From Agapanthus africanus (Eukaryota; Streptophyta; Magnoliopsida; Asparagales; Amaryllidaceae), in contig JASDDO010000006.1 of NCBI GenBank assembly GCA_030015575.1, forward strand, positions 318,852,361 through 318,916,360: 64,000 bases of DNA. Reading direction: 5' to 3'. Position 1 is the first letter of the stretch. The number at the start of each line of letters is the position of its first letter. Both the position numbers and the translations under genes were made by a program. The notes beneath the pieces were generated by a model that saw only the letters and a list, made by a program, of their open reading frames with translations, made no database searches and was not told where the DNA came from. Of the stretch, positions 12,250 through 24,465 are shown piece by piece.

Positions 12250-12976
12250 TGTTGTTAACGCCGGGCTACCTGCAAGGAAAGTCCCGGAATGGGAAACCAC
12301 CGTAGGACCCTCCGACGATCAAATAAGTACCGGAGAATAAAGGCAACGTGGTGGTGTATTGGAATCAATTTTACTTATCTGAGTCGTCTGGTGGAGGGGG
12401 TTTATATAGTGGTCGCATGAGGTGAATCTGCGCGAGATTCTCGTCGTCCGTTATGCCTCTGCATCACGTTCGCGTCGATGGCGGGACATGCCTATTAATG
12501 GCGGGATGCGCTCATTAATGGCGAGATACGCTAGCGCGAGATGCGGGTCGTGGAGCGGCGGAGATCTCGTTGTCGCGAGATACATGGAGTCGTTATAAGG
12601 ACACTTGGGCTCCGTGCTCTCGGTTGAACAGGTAAGCCGAGGAAGCTCGGCTGTAGGATTGCTCGGGAGCGAGCGAGAAGCCCGAGGAAGCTCAGCTGTA
12701 AGATTGCTCGGGAGCGAGCGAGAAGCCCGAGGAAGCTCAGCTGTAGGATTGCTCGGGAGGCGAGCTGTCGGCTGGTTGCTAGGAGAATAGGGAAGGTACT
12801 CCAAAGAGGTCTCCAAAAGGTCGGATGTAATTCTGGAAACGAGGTGCCGAAGAATGTCCTCAATGCATCATACTTATTCCACCTCTATAGACCCCAGGAG
12901 TCTAGCAGGCTTAGTGGATGACGCGTCATCCGCCACGTGTCGTAATCTGAGGAATACTCGTTTATGAGCCTCATCA
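12250..12976 (-). repeat. 3' LTR of element A
   Basis: On the plus strand it begins TGTTGTTAACGCCGGGC and ends ...GAGCCTCATCA, giving TG/CA ends and a length of 727 bp. Immediately outside its right end is a polypyrimidine run that is a polypurine tract on the minus strand. A minus-strand TATA motif (ctatataaacc, complement of about 12,403-12,413) fits an LTR promoter reading leftwards. The partner LTR is beyond the window. Confidence 0.6.
12634..12768. repeat. 45-bp tandem repeat in the LTR of A
   Basis: Three copies of a 45-bp unit containing 'gaggaagctc' and 'gattgctcgggag' (starts near 12636, 12681 and 12726). The unit is a multiple of three, which explains the long frames seen on both strands here. 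Confidence 0.85.
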
Positions 12977-12996
12977 TTAGCCCCCACTCTCGTCCT
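12977..12996 (-). other. Polypurine tract of element A
   Basis: The complement reads a G-rich purine run (GAGAGTGGGGGCTAA) directly next to the LTR. That is the position and composition expected for the plus-strand primer of a gypsy element in minus orientation. Confidence 0.55.
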
Positions 12997-13419
12997 GACC
13001 TATTTATGGGTCAGGGTTGAGAGTGGTAAGCCCGGTTTTTTACGATTCGGCCTAAGATTCCCGTGCAATGGGTTGTCGGACGAAGACGCACCGTTTGGCG
13101 GCTACTCATCTTGAATCTCTAGATCCATGTGGTGGCTCACGAAGCGCCTCAGTTCCCGCGCATATCTTTGGTGACGTCAGTGTATCAGTGAAATGATTGC
13201 GCCTAAAAAGGGGGGCGTCATTTCGTTCATTCGGCCGGTTGGGCTATACGCCACGTGTCCTCCACTGGGTTGTAGGAAGTGGATGGATATCACTCGAATC
13301 CTGGCAAGAGGGGACGTGTCCAATGGCCGGTTGCCACGTGGAGTCTCGGTGGCTGCTCGGTGTGACGCTTCGTTTTGGCGGGAACGGATGCGGGCCGTTG
13401 GATGCCTTCTTACTGAGTG

Positions 13420-13427
13420 TATAAATA
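13420..13427 (+). promoter_or_regulatory. TATA box of the antisense gene of element A
   Basis: TATAAATA lies 137 bases upstream of the first ATG (13,564) of the plus-strand gene, inside the element and just interior to its 3' LTR. The antisense gene therefore appears to have its own promoter, reading against the LTR transcript. CACGTG-type boxes nearby (about 13,250 and 13,335) could be regulatory. Confidence 0.55.
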
Positions 13428-13563
13428 GGGGGTTCATCCCACGGCCATGACTTTACCCTAGCCATCTCTTGTCGTCTGAAAATTGCCCAGCGCACATTCG
13501 CTTAGGTGGGAACTTCAGCTGTCAAAACTTTTCCTCGGCCAAACCTTTCTTGAATCAGATTAG

Positions 13564-13977
13564 ATGTCTTCTTCCGAAATATCTATTGATGTAGTAGGGG
13601 TTGAGTCGGGCGATGAGGCTTTACTTTCTGGAGGCGAGCCCAGCGAGTCTTATTCCTCCTCGGCTTCCAATAGCCGAGAGAGTTCTTCTTCTTCATCGTC
13701 TTCGTCTTCGTCTTCTGTGTCGGGCTTGCCCCCGGGAGGTACGACGCCCTCGTCTCTAGCCGTCGGGGGCCAAAAAGGGCCCCCCAAGGCGTGCATCGGG
13801 AATACCAGCTATACACCCTCAGTTTTGAAACGTCTGGAAGTTCTTTCTGACATCTGGCCCCGTTTTCATATACCCTGTGGCTATTCACTCCGTTTGGCCA
13901 GGGAGGGTGAGCGGGTAGACCAGATATAGGGCAAAGAGATTGTCCTGTACTTGGAAGCATTCTGAGCAGGAATGTGT
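13564..13977 (+). pseudogene. Antisense gene of A, N-terminal part (gypsy-type 'Transposase_28' family), split by element D
   Basis: This is the start of a plus-strand gene antisense to the pol of A. The first 120 codons give an acidic, Ser-rich N-terminus with a run of 13 Ser, then the opening of the family's conserved domain (CGYSLRLAREGER). Two in-frame stops (TAG at 13,927 and TGA near 13,960) already damage it. Reading on, the frame ends in '...AGM' at the junction with D. It resumes beyond D with 'RLPFSPEV', restoring the family pattern 'aGlRlP..pF', so the two halves belong together. The family is annotated as a putative gypsy-type transposon protein of unknown function. Confidence 0.65.
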
Positions 13978-16450
13978 TTTTTCCCCAATATATTTAACTT
14001 AATAAAAAAGCAAAGCTCTGTTGAATTTAATGAGGCAGCGCCTCACATACTCTCCATGAGGGCGCCAGCGCCAGAACCAATCTTATATGATTAAATTGTA
14101 TGGTGGCGCCTCACGTGCTCCTCATGCGGGCACCAATGTGCAAAGCACAGAAAAGTTCATTACATAAGAGTTAAACTCTTAGATGGTACCGCACGTGCTC
14201 CTCACGCGGGCGCCAGTGTGCAAAGCACAGGAATACTTATCTTAGGAATTTAATTCTTAAGTGGCGTCCACGTGCACAACACGTGAGCGCCAGCGCCTAG
14301 GTAGAATTAAATTCTACAATATTCTTTGTTAAACAGAGCTGTTGGATCAAAAATCTAATGGAGATGATAAATCATCAAAATAAAGAATTAAATTCTGTTG
14401 GGAGAAAACATTTCCCAAATATTTCTAAAATAAGAAAGATACTCTCGGTTGGATCAAAAATCCAATTATAGAATAAAATTCTATTTTGGAATATATTCTC
14501 TCAATCTTTCTAAATAAGAAAAATTGCTCTCTGTAAAATAGAGAACCCTTGCATTAAAAATCCAATGGTGATTAAAAAATCACAATAAATTATGTATATG
14601 GGAAAATATTTCCCCAATCTTGTTAAAGACAAGAGAACATATTCTGTAAAAACAAAAGTTCTTAGATCAAAAATCCAATGGTGGGTAAAATTCCCCAACT
14701 CAATTTTGAGTCCAATTAAATCAATTGGAATCTCTTAATGAGAGATTTTCTCAGAATTAAGTAACAAACTTGCCTCCACTATATAAAGGACTCGAGACTT
14801 CAAGTCTCAGACGGATAGAAAAAAAACCCATATGCTTCTGAAAAATACCGAAATCTTCCAAAAACAAATTCAATTCTCAGAGAGGAAGACTTCCCTTTCA
14901 AAAGAAATCTAGGTAAAAGAAATTCAGAGATCAAAATATATCTTTTTACCTATTTTAAGGGTTTAACTCTTCTAAAAAAACTTAGTTTTTCATCTGGCTC
15001 AGAGATCCACAAGACAACTTTTCCACACGTTGAGAATATAATTCTCATCGGGATGATATTGTTCTTGAGAATCAAAAATTCAGAAAAGAATTAGGTCCAA
15101 AAGAAAAACAAAAGGAAAAAGAACTTATAAAAGAACTTAATTCTTAAAGAAAAAACATAATCCCGGATCTTCAAAAACAAAGATATTGGTGATCATTAAT
15201 GGTCAAAATACCATTAACAAAGATTTAATCTCTAAAATAAGAAAAAAGACTAGCACCTCATGTGCTCCTCACGTGGGCGCCCCTTTTAACAACGCCTAGT
15301 GCTTCACGTGAAAAACACGTGAACGCCCAAAACAGAAGGCCAGCGCCTCACGTGAAACACACGCGGGCGCTGAATAAAAATGCTCAGCACTCCCTATGCA
15401 ACAGCTAAGTGCTTAGCACAGATTGGGCAGCGCCCAGCGTCACACGTGCTCCTTATATGGGCGCCATACAAAAAGTGCCGAGTACTTCATATGTAACCGA
15501 AACGGCTGAGTGCGTAGCACTGATTGGGCAGTTCCCAGCGCCGCACGTGCACCTCGCGTGGACGCCATATAAAATGTGCTTAGCACTTCACATTTAGTCA
15601 AAATGACTAAAAGTGTTCAACATTTATTAGGCAGCGCCTATGACTGAATGCTTCACATGACACCCATGTGAGCGTCAGAGTATCAAACAAGTGCTTATCA
15701 TTTTTAAATGAAAAGAAAATGGCTGAACAAACAGAGCCCAAATAAGTGCTTAGCACTTTTGAATAAAAAAAGACTAAGTAAACTGAGCCCAAATTGGCTA
15801 AGTCTCTGAAATTTTCTTGCAGCTGAGCTCAAATGCTCTTTTACTGGATCTTAAGCAAAAATTATCCTAGAATGTTGTTAAGTTGATTTTAGTCTCAAAT
15901 AAGATTAATGCATCCTTATCAAGAACAAACTGAGCCTAAATGCTCACCCCATATGTTTTAAGTCGATCTTAATCTCAAACCAGATTAATGGTCCTTAAAT
16001 AAACCTAAGACCAAATTTAAAATATACGGATTTGGACTAATCCGCGCCCTAAGGGCGATGACATAAACTAATCTCCGTATACAATCGATAGGCAATCTAA
16101 ACAAAGAAAACACACACGACACGAAGTGAATTGCCGGAGCAGAAGAAAGTGGTTATCACAATGCGGTAATGTAATTAACTGCAGGGGCTTGCGCCTGTAG
16201 GGAAGAGTGAGATGTTTTTGCTGGTATTGATCCAGATTTGGACGTCCCCACAATTAAAAACCCCTCATAAAATGAGGGGGAATCTGATGAAGTCTGCTAC
16301 AACGGGCGCGTCTGTCCAAACCTCTGATATATAGTACCATAAATCAAGTTGGTATTTTCGGAGAGGTGGACGGATAAATCCAAATAGCATCTGCCCCCAA
16401 ATTCAGGCCAGACGACCCAACGAATCGATCTGGTCTTTCGGCGGTAAACA
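13978..16450 (+). repeat. 5' LTR of element D
   Basis: About 2.47 kb, ending '...ggcggtaaaca' directly before the primer-binding site. It opens with a C-run and 'agcaaagctctgttg', as in the LTRs of B and C. It contains many copies of 'cctcacgtgctcctcacg..ggcgcc' and 'gtgcttagcact', and ends with the same hairpin-rich U5 as B and C. A TATA-like 'ctatataaaggac' near 14,780 is the likely promoter. Confidence 0.75.
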
Positions 16451-16472
16451 GATTCTGGCACACCCGATGGGA
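16451..16472 (+). other. Primer-binding site of element D
   Basis: It starts one or two bases after the LTR with 'tctggcacacccgatggga', nearly the same as the site in B (tctggcatgcccggtggga). The position and TGG start fit a tRNA-primed minus-strand start; the tRNA was not identified. Confidence 0.6.
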
Positions 16473-19400
16473 CCTTTTCCTATTTCCACTCCACACTTCA
16501 TGTGTCGTGTTTCACAAACGAAATCACGGTTCGCAATGGTTACCTTTGGATTTATGGTAATAAAATTTGGTGTCTTGCTTCTGTGCAGAAGAAGAAAATC
16601 GATGGCTTCCCACCGCATCTCTTGCAACAGCAACTTTCGCTCCATCCCAACTGGAGGAGTGACCTACGGGCCCAATGCGGTCTCAACAGTGAGCTGCTTT
16701 CTAAAAAACAAGTGGCCACGTAAAAAGACATGCTCATGCAATATAAATACTGTTTCGCATGGAACTATTCCGAGATGCCGGGTCTACATCCAAAAGTAGC
16801 GATACATAAACTGGCTATATCGCCGGACATCAAGCCAGTCAAACAGGCGCCGAGAAGGATGCGACACGAACTTGATATGAGTATCAACGTTGAAGTCAAG
16901 AAACTAATCGACTCCGGCTTCATCCAAGAAGTTCAATATCCAGACTGGATTGCTAACATCATTCCGGTGATGAAGAAAAATTGGACGGTGCGCATCTGCA
17001 TGGACTTTCGGAATCTCAACAAAACTTGCCCGAAGGATGATTTCCCAGTACCTGTTACCGAGCTAATGATCGATAAACGTCTATCCATGAGATATTCTCC
17101 TTCATAGATGGATCTTCAGGATACAATCAAATAAAAATGCATCCTAAAGACCAAAAGCATACAGCCTTCCGGACTCCGCTGGGCATATTTTGCTATAAAG
17201 TGATGCCCTTCGGTTTAAAGAACGCCGGCGCTACTTACCAAAGGGTCATGACAAAGATCTTCGATGATCCCGTCCATGAGATTGTCGAATGCTACATTGA
17301 CGACCTTATGGTAAAGAGCAGATCTCATGAGGAGTATTGGGAACATCTAAAAATAGTGTTCCGACGTATAATCTTAAGATTAATCCTCTAAAATGCGCGT
17401 TTGAAGTCTCCTCAGGCAAATTCATAGGATTCATCATACGGCACCGGGCTATCGAAATCGATCTCTCAAAAATCAAGGCGATTATGGAAATGCTCACGCT
17501 AAGAACTCTCAGACAATTGCGATCTCTTCAAGGAAAGCTCGCATATATCCGGCGGTTCATAGCCAACCTCTCAGGAAAATGCCGTCCCTACAGTCATCTG
17601 ATGAAGAAGGGGACCCCGTTCGTCTGGGATCGAAAGTGCCAAAATGCACTAGACGAAATCAAGCAATACCTGCAAAATCCACTGGTATTGGCCGCTCCGG
17701 TTAAGGGAAAACCCCTTATCCTATATACAACAGCCCTTAAGGGTTCTCTAGGCACGCTATGGACAAAAGAGAACGATCAAGGAAAGAAGAGAGCTCTATA
17801 CTATTTGCATCGAGTTCTCCTGGGGGCAGAAAACAACTACTCCCCCATCAAAAAGCATTGCCTAGCACTGATCTTCGCGATAACGAAGCTCAGACATTAC
17901 GCCTTGACACATAAGGTCCATCTCATATTAAAGGCGGATCCTCTTAAATATCTGATGTCAAGAGCCATACTAACAGTAAGGGTTGCCAAATAGGCTCTCC
18001 TCTTAATAGAGTTCTCAATAACGTATCAACCCCTCAAAGCATTGAAAGATCAGGCCATTGCCAACTTTCTCGCGGAGCATCCGATACCAGCTGACTCCCC
18101 CTTAAATTGCGAATTGCCGGATGAACATGCGTTCGACACAATCGAAGAAGAGAAGGAAGAAAATGATTCCCATTGGGAACTCTATTTCGATGGAGCATCT
18201 TCCATGAAAAGGCGAAAGTAAGACGCCCCCATAATCAAAACTGGGGTGGGCCTTATCTTCATGACTCCGCAGGGAGGGATATTGCGTTACGCCCTTTCCT
18301 TAATGGAGCCAAGGACTAACAACGAAGCTGAATATGAAGTTTTGATAGCAGGTCTCGAGATCGCTATCGACATGGGAATCAAAAACCTCTTCATATATAG
18401 AGACTCCCAGCTGATCGTTAGCCAAGTAAATGGCGACTATCAGACATGCAAGCCAGAGCTGAAAAAGTATGGCGTAAGAATGCAGCAACTGCTGACTCAA
18501 ATCCCTTCCTACATCCTAAAGAACATACCGTGTGCAGAAAACAGCAAGGCGGACGCGTTGGCCAAATTGGCTAAGGAACTAGCTGATGACGACCTCGATG
18601 ACGTAAAGATCATCGTGCAAAGCCGCAGGGTTCTCACGCCAACGGATTTATATTTGGAAGATCTAATAGAGTCATCCGAAAGAAAAGGAACGATCGAACA
18701 AGCAGCCTTTCAAATAGAGGACGAAGAAAAGGTCAAAGACTGGAGGGAAGTCTTCCTAGACTACTTTAAATCCCGACGAACGCCCGAAAATGCGTCGTTT
18801 AGACATCAGCTCATGAAACGAGCTTTGTCTTTCGCCTTCGTCAATGATACTCTATATGAGAGATCGTTCGACTGTCTATGGCTAAGATGCCTGGGACCGG
18901 AGAAAGCGAAGAAAGTCGTCCAAGAAATTCACGAAGGACTCCGCGATTCTCACCAAACTGGGCCAAAAATGAAACTGAAGATCAAAAGAATGGGTTATTA
19001 TTGGCCCACGATGATTCAGCACTGCCTCAAATATGCGAAGCAGTGTCACTCATGCCAAATCCATGGGGACTTCATCCACCAACATCCAAATTCGCTACAC
19101 CCAACAGTGGCTAGCCGACCGTTCGAAATGTGGGGAACCGATATAATTGGCCCCATTGAACCAATGTCGTCCAAAGGACATCGGTTTATATTGGCAACGA
19201 CCGACTACTTCTTTAAGTGGGCAGAAGCAGTACCACTAAGGGACCTGAAGACGGAGAATATCCTTCATTTCTTCCGGACACATGTCATCTATCGGTTCGG
19301 CACTCCGCGATGAATTATCTCGGATAATGGGCCAGCTTATAGAAGTCATAAAATCAGTCGCTTCTCTCAACAACATAAAATAGATTGGAGATAATTCTCA

Positions 19401-20016
19401 GTCTATAACTCTCAGGCCAACGGTCTAGCTGAAGCTTTCAACAAGACCTTGACGAAGATTATAAAGAAAACAGTGTCCAGTAATAAAAAAGACTGGCACA
19501 AAAGATTGCAAGAAACTCTCTGGGTGTACTGAACAACATTCAAAATGGCTACGAATACAACACCATACATGTTGGTATTCGTCACAGAAGCAGTGCTTCC
19601 CCTGGAAATAGAACCCCCCTTCTCTACGAGTAGCGGTTCGATACGAGCTGACAGATGAAGAAAATGCTCATCTTCGGCTTGAAAAGCTCGATGCCCTCGA
19701 CAAAACTCGCCTTATAGCACAGCAAAATCTGGAGGCTTATAAGGCAAGGATGAAACGGTCATACGAAAGACTGACCAGGCCGAGAACATTCCGCCAAGGT
19801 GAACTCGTACTAGTCGTCAAAAGACCAATGATCCCCAATCGTGCAAAATGGGGGAAATTCAAGCCAAACTATGAAGCCCCGTACATCATAGACAAAGTCT
19901 ACCAAGGTGGAGCCTATTTGCTCATGAATATGCATGGCGAAAGACCCTTCCGGCCAATAAACGGCCGATTCCTCAAAAAAATACTACGCTTGACGAGTCA
20001 CGACTTAGGTCAATGA
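16473..20016 (+). pseudogene. Damaged pol of element D (RT, RNase H, second RNase H, integrase), gag and protease deleted
   Basis: The leader to about 16,690 matches the leader of B, then jumps straight into reverse transcriptase, so gag and protease are missing. RT: CMDFRNLNK near 17,000, FGLKNA and the catalytic YIDD near 17,295. RNase H follows (about 17,640-17,990). A second RNase H-like domain (about 18,170-18,560; LYFDGASS, NNEAEYE, DSQLI) is the Tat signature. Integrase (about 18,890-19,630) shows the zinc region ending CHSC and the catalytic blocks GTDIIGP, SDNG and LAEAFN. The C-terminus lies at 19,750-20,016. Frameshifts near 17,100, 17,340-17,390 and 19,640, with stops near 17,991, 18,220, 19,311, 19,390 and 19,530, make it non-functional. 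Confidence 0.85.
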
Positions 20017-20084
20017 TAGATGACGACGCTCATGTCCGCTCGCTATCTTCCTGAGTCAAAACCCTGAGAGTAGTATGCATAGAA

Positions 20085-20815
20085 GCTATGTCGCCTCAAA
20101 CATGACGATGAAGGACCGAGATGTTCTTAAACTAGAAATTCGCCTCAAACATGGCGATAACGGATCGAGATGTCCATAAACTAGAACCTCACCTCAAACA
20201 TAACGACATCGGACCAAGAAGTCCTTAAACTAATTATCCGCCTCAAATATAGCGATAAAGGATCGAGAACTTCCTAAACTAATTATCTACCTCAAATATG
20301 GCAATATTGGACCGAGAAGTTCCTAAACTAACAATGGACCGAGAAGTCCCTAAACTAACAACGGACCAAGATGTCTCTAAACTAGGATCTCGCCTCAAAT
20401 ATGGCGATATCGAACCGAGATGTCCCTAAACTAGAACCCCGTCTCAAACATGGCGACATTGGACTGAGAAGTCCTTAAACTAATTATTCGCCTCAAATAT
20501 GGCGATAAAGGACCGAGAAGTCCCTAAACTAATTATCTGCCTCAAATATGGCAGAATTGGATCGAGAAGTCTCTAAACTAACAATGGACCGAGAAGTCCC
20601 TAAACTAATAATAGACCGAGATGTCCCTAAACTAGAATCTCGTCTCAAATATGGAGACATTGGACCGGGATGTCCCTAAACTAAAATTTCGCCTCAAACA
20701 TGGCGATAATGGACCGGGATGTCCCTAAACTAAAATTTTGCCTCAAATATGGCGATAATAGACCGGAATGTCCCTAAACTAGCACATCGCCCCCAAATAC
20801 GGTGACATGCTCTCT
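20085..20815. repeat. Tandem repeat downstream of pol in D, about 49-bp unit
   Basis: About 15 degenerate units combine 'cgcctcaaatatggcgata' with 'ggaccgagatgtccctaaac'; some lack the first half. Short versions of the same unit occur in B directly after its gag (about 32,790-32,945), showing that the two elements share this region. Confidence 0.85.
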
Positions 20816-21334
20816 TGAGATCTATATTGCAATCGAAGTTCTAACGGCGAAGGTTGCAACTCAAGTCTCACTGGCTACATAACTACTCCAACGATGAAGC
20901 CACCCCCAAAACCCACCGGCAAATAGGTGGGTCACCTGCGATGAAGCTACTTTCGAGAGTTTCTCCATTAAAAAAAACGGTATGTCCACAAGCAAAATGG
21001 GCACGGATGAAAACCCGAAAGGGCTCCGTAAGTAAAAACAGCAGGACTGCCGGCGAGTTTGTGAAAACCCAAATAGGCGCAAACTCTTAAAATAAAAAAT
21101 CCATGTGCACTTGAAAGATCCTGTCGACCTTGTGAGAAGAAAATACCTGCATGAGATTCTTACGACTCACAAAGGAGAAACACACTTAGGAGTCCTCATG
21201 ATTCCTGAGGAGAAATTACACTTACAGGATCCTTACGACTCGTAAGAAGAATTCCCCTTATGAGACCCTCACTGCTCATAAGATTCAAAAGCCTTAAGCT
21301 ACAGGGATCTGAACCTGTTCTTGAGCCGCCACAT
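20816..21334. other. 3' non-coding block of D shared with B
   Basis: It contains the motif 'aaacggtatgtccacaagc', a block around 'ggctccgtaagtaaaaacag', and a series of 'cttacgactcacaagg'-like 45-bp units, all also present in B at 32,975-33,450. No antisense gene is left in D. The junction to LTR sequence near 21,335 indicates a deletion that removed the rest of the 3' region and the start of the 3' LTR. Confidence 0.7.
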
Positions 21335-22738
21335 CCCATAAGTTGAGAATTTAATTCTCATTGGGAGGATCTTGTTCTTGAGAATCAAAAATTCAGAAAA
21401 GAATCAGGTCCAAAAGAAAAACAAAAGAAAAAAGAACCTATAAAAGAACTTAGTTCTTAAAGCAAAAATCTGACCCCCAGCTCTTCAAAAACGAAGATCT
21501 TGGTGATCATTAATGGTCAAAATGCCATTAACAGAGATTTAATTTCTAAAAAGGGAAAAAAGACTAGCGCCTCACGTGCTTCTCACGTGGACACCCCCTT
21601 TTAACAGCGCCTAGCGCCTAAAGTGAAAGACACGCGGAGTGTCCAAAACAGAAGACCGACGCCTCACGTGAAACACACATGGGCGCTGAATAAAAGTGCT
21701 CAGCACTCCCTATGCAGCCGAAGACAGTTATATGCTTAGCACTGATTAGGCAGCGCCTAGCGCTGCACGTGCTCCTCACGTAGGCGCCATACAAAAAGTG
21801 CTGAGCACTTCATATGTAGCCGAAACGGCTGAGTGCTTAGCACTAATTGGGCAGCGCCCAACGTCGCACGTTCACCTCACGTGGACACCATATAAAAAGT
21901 GCTTAGCACTTTACATTTAGTCAAAATGACTAAAAGTGTTCAACATTTATTGGGCAGCGCCTATGACTGAATGTTTCACATGACACCCATGTGAGCGTTA
22001 GAGCGTCAAACAAGTGCTTAACACTTTTACATGAAAAGAAAAGAGCTGAACAAACAGAGTCCAAATAAGTGCTTAGCACTTTTGAAAAAAAAAGACTAAA
22101 TAGACTAAGTCCAAATTGGCTTAAGTCTCTGAAATTTTCTTGCAGCTGAGCCCAAATGTTCTTTTGCTGGATTTTAAGCAAAAATGATTCTAGAATGTTG
22201 TTAAATTTATTTTAGTCTCAAATAAGACTAACACACCCTTAGCAAGAACAAACTGAGCCTAAATGCTCACCCATATGTTTTAAGTCGATCTTAATCTAAA
22301 ACCAGATTAACAGTCCTTAAATAAACATAAGCCTAGATCTAAAATATAAGGATTTGGACTGATCTGTGCCCTACGGGCGACGACATAAATTAGTCTCTTT
22401 ATACAATCCACGGGCAACCTAAACAAATAAAAACACACACGACACGAAGTGAACCGCCGGAGCAGGAGAAAGTAGTTATCGCAATGCGGTAACGTAAATA
22501 ACTGCAGGGGCTTGCGCCAGCAGGGAATAGCATCCCCACAATCAAAAACCTCTCATAAAATGAAGGGGAATCTGATGAAGTCTGCTACAACGGTCGCGTC
22601 TATCCAAACCTCTGATATATGGTGCCATAAATCAACTTGGTATTTTTAGAGAGGTGGATGGATAAATCCAAATAGCATCTGCCCCCAAATTTAGGCCAGA
22701 CGTCCCAACGTCTCGGTCCGGTCTTTCGGCGGTGAACA
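21335..22738 (+). repeat. Truncated 3' LTR of element D
   Basis: It corresponds to about 15,025-16,450 of the 5' LTR (from 'gttgagaat' on) and ends '...ggcggtgaaca'. About 1.05 kb of the LTR start, including the promoter, is missing. The two copies differ at many positions, so the insertion is old. Confidence 0.8.
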
Positions 22739-23767
22739 TGCGTCTGCCCTTCTCGCCTGAGGTTTGTGTCGTGCTTCATTGTTTCCGTCTCGCCCCGGGC
22801 CAGCTAGCACCAAACTCGTCGAGAATACTCCTCGGGTTTCTAGTCCGGCTGAAGATTGATCGGATCCCCTTTGATTTGAGCCTACACCTTTCTTTCTTTT
22901 GCTATAAAAATCACCCCGGTACCAGTAAGGACTAACCGAGCTGGGTGTATCTTTCATTCAAAAAACATAAGGATAGGACTGCTGGCTCGGGGGTTGTGGT
23001 CGCCCCTTTTCCATCAACGAATGGAAGGAGAAGTTTGTCTTCGTCGGGTCACCAGAGGGTGAGGATTGGCCACTGCCCATCAAGTGGCATAAGGCCGATT
23101 GTTCTAAAGTTAGGCAGTCGAATGCTCCTGAGGAAAGAGTGGTGTCTCAATGGGAATCGATCCAGCGAACTGATGTCCTGCTTTCCGAGCAGGCTTTGAG
23201 CTGGGCGGGACTCAGTCCCGCGCGCTTCGTGGGTGAGTTAGGCCTTATGCTGATCTATTTAGACTTGCTTAAATTTAGTTGATGTTTTTTTGTTCGCTGA
23301 TCTTTTCTTATGGTATCTTGCAGAGCCGATGGATTACTCGAAGATCATGGCTTCTATAGCCGCCATGTCCCAGGGAGGGAAGGGCGGCGACGCAAACTCA
23401 TCTCGTCCAGCTCCGGGCATGGCTCCCCGGCAAGCAGCTATAGTTAAGGCTCCTGGAGTGCCCCGTGTTCTGGAGAAGCACACACGAGATCCGGCCCACC
23501 GGGCTAGGACGGAAGCGTCGTCTTCTGCCGAATCCCCACTCAAAAGGCAGAAGAGGGTAGTTTCTCGACTCCCTCAGGCCGAGATTCAGGTGCAGGAGGG
23601 CGACTTCTGCATCGAGGTGCCCTCAGGGCTTTCTGTGGTTGTCGGTTTACTGGCAGATATGGAGAAGGCAGCGGGGACCAAGATCCCCCGAGGCACCATG
23701 ACGGCACAAGTGGCGGCGTTAGCTCAGGAGGCCATTCAGGTCTGTAACTCTCCCAGAATTTCTCCGA

Positions 23768-23807
<40 letters not shown>

Positions 23808-24465
23808 TAACGCGGGTCCCATTTTTTCAGGTCCTCCAGCATTGCGCCCTCCCTGCTGCTATGGAGACTGAGGAGGTGGCCCGGTGATGAAGAAGGCGGG
23901 CAAATCTTCTTCGCGAGAAGAAGAGCTTCTTGCTCGGCTGCAACAGGCGGAAGAGAAGACGGCCCTCCTCGACTTGAAGTTGGTCGCGGAGGGCCTGACG
24001 GTCGCCAAATTGAAGGAGTTCCACCGGCTCCTGACCGAATCTAACCGGGCTATCCAAGCCCAGATAGGGGAGGTCAACGGGCTCTTTGATGCCATGAAGG
24101 GGAAGAGGGACCCGTTCAAGCGGGATGGTAAGGCGTCTTGCGAGGCGGCGAAGCTTGCGGAGGGCAAAGCGGAAAGGGTCGTGGAGGAGTATAAGTCTTC
24201 CGACCAGTTCTATCTTGACCTCGCCGACTCCACGGCCGTTGGGTGGCACAATGTGCTTGATGCCGTTAAGGAAGCCGTGCCCGGCTTCGACGATCGGGAG
24301 CTTCGTGCTGGGTATCCCCTGGCCGAGGAAACGCTACACTGGGGTGGTGTCGAGCCTGCCGGGGAAGGTGAGGCGGCGGGCAGAAGCGCCGAGCCGGACG
24401 TAGCTATCGTAGCCCCAAACGGAAGCGCCGATCATGGGGAAGTGGCGGCCGAGAAACTAATTTGA
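22739..24465 (+). pseudogene. Antisense gene of A, central and C-terminal exons
   Basis: This continues the gene split by D. The first exon part (22,739 to about 23,227) holds the family core 'LAPGQLAPNSSRILLGF', a stop near 22,936 and a frame change near 23,010, then a Trp-rich segment (EWKEKFVFVGSPEGEDWPLP). Intron 1 (about 23,228-23,323) ends 'tatcttgcag'. Exon 2 (23,324-23,739) is basic and Ser/Pro-rich. Intron 2 (23,740-23,830) carries a (TA)n run and ends 'ttttttcag'. Exon 3 (23,831-24,465), after a stop or frame change near 23,887, encodes a Glu/Lys-rich likely coiled coil (EEELLARLQQAEEKTALLDL) ending in TGA. Sites for splicing on this strand support transcription antisense to pol. 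Function is unknown. Confidence 0.65.
23768..23805 (+). repeat. (TA)n microsatellite in intron 2 of the antisense gene
   Basis: About 19 TA units lie between the donor at 23,740 and the acceptor at 23,830. This falsely extends an open frame that reads into Tyr-Ile repeats. Confidence 0.9.

Larger units (their letters stand above)
13978..22738 (+). mobile_element. Element D: Tat-lineage gypsy retrotransposon, pol present, gag deleted
   Basis: D has a 5' LTR (13,978-16,450), primer-binding site, a leader closely matching that of B, a damaged pol, a tandem-repeat region, a block shared with B's 3' region, and a truncated 3' LTR (21,335-22,738). It interrupts A's antisense gene: the host sequence reads '...gcaggaa-TGCGT-ctgccc', with TGTGT on the left (13,973-13,977) and TGCGT on the right (22,739-22,743). 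That is a 5-bp TSD with one CpG-to-TpG change. By that reading the LTR starts 'tttttcccc', where related copies have 'tgtttcccc'. If the TSD is ignored, the start would be 13,975. Confidence 0.75.

Noticed and set aside
12451-12863. Ser/Arg/Leu-rich frames in the left LTR of A
   Set aside because: They follow a 45-bp tandem repeat (15 codons) inside the LTR and have no domain.
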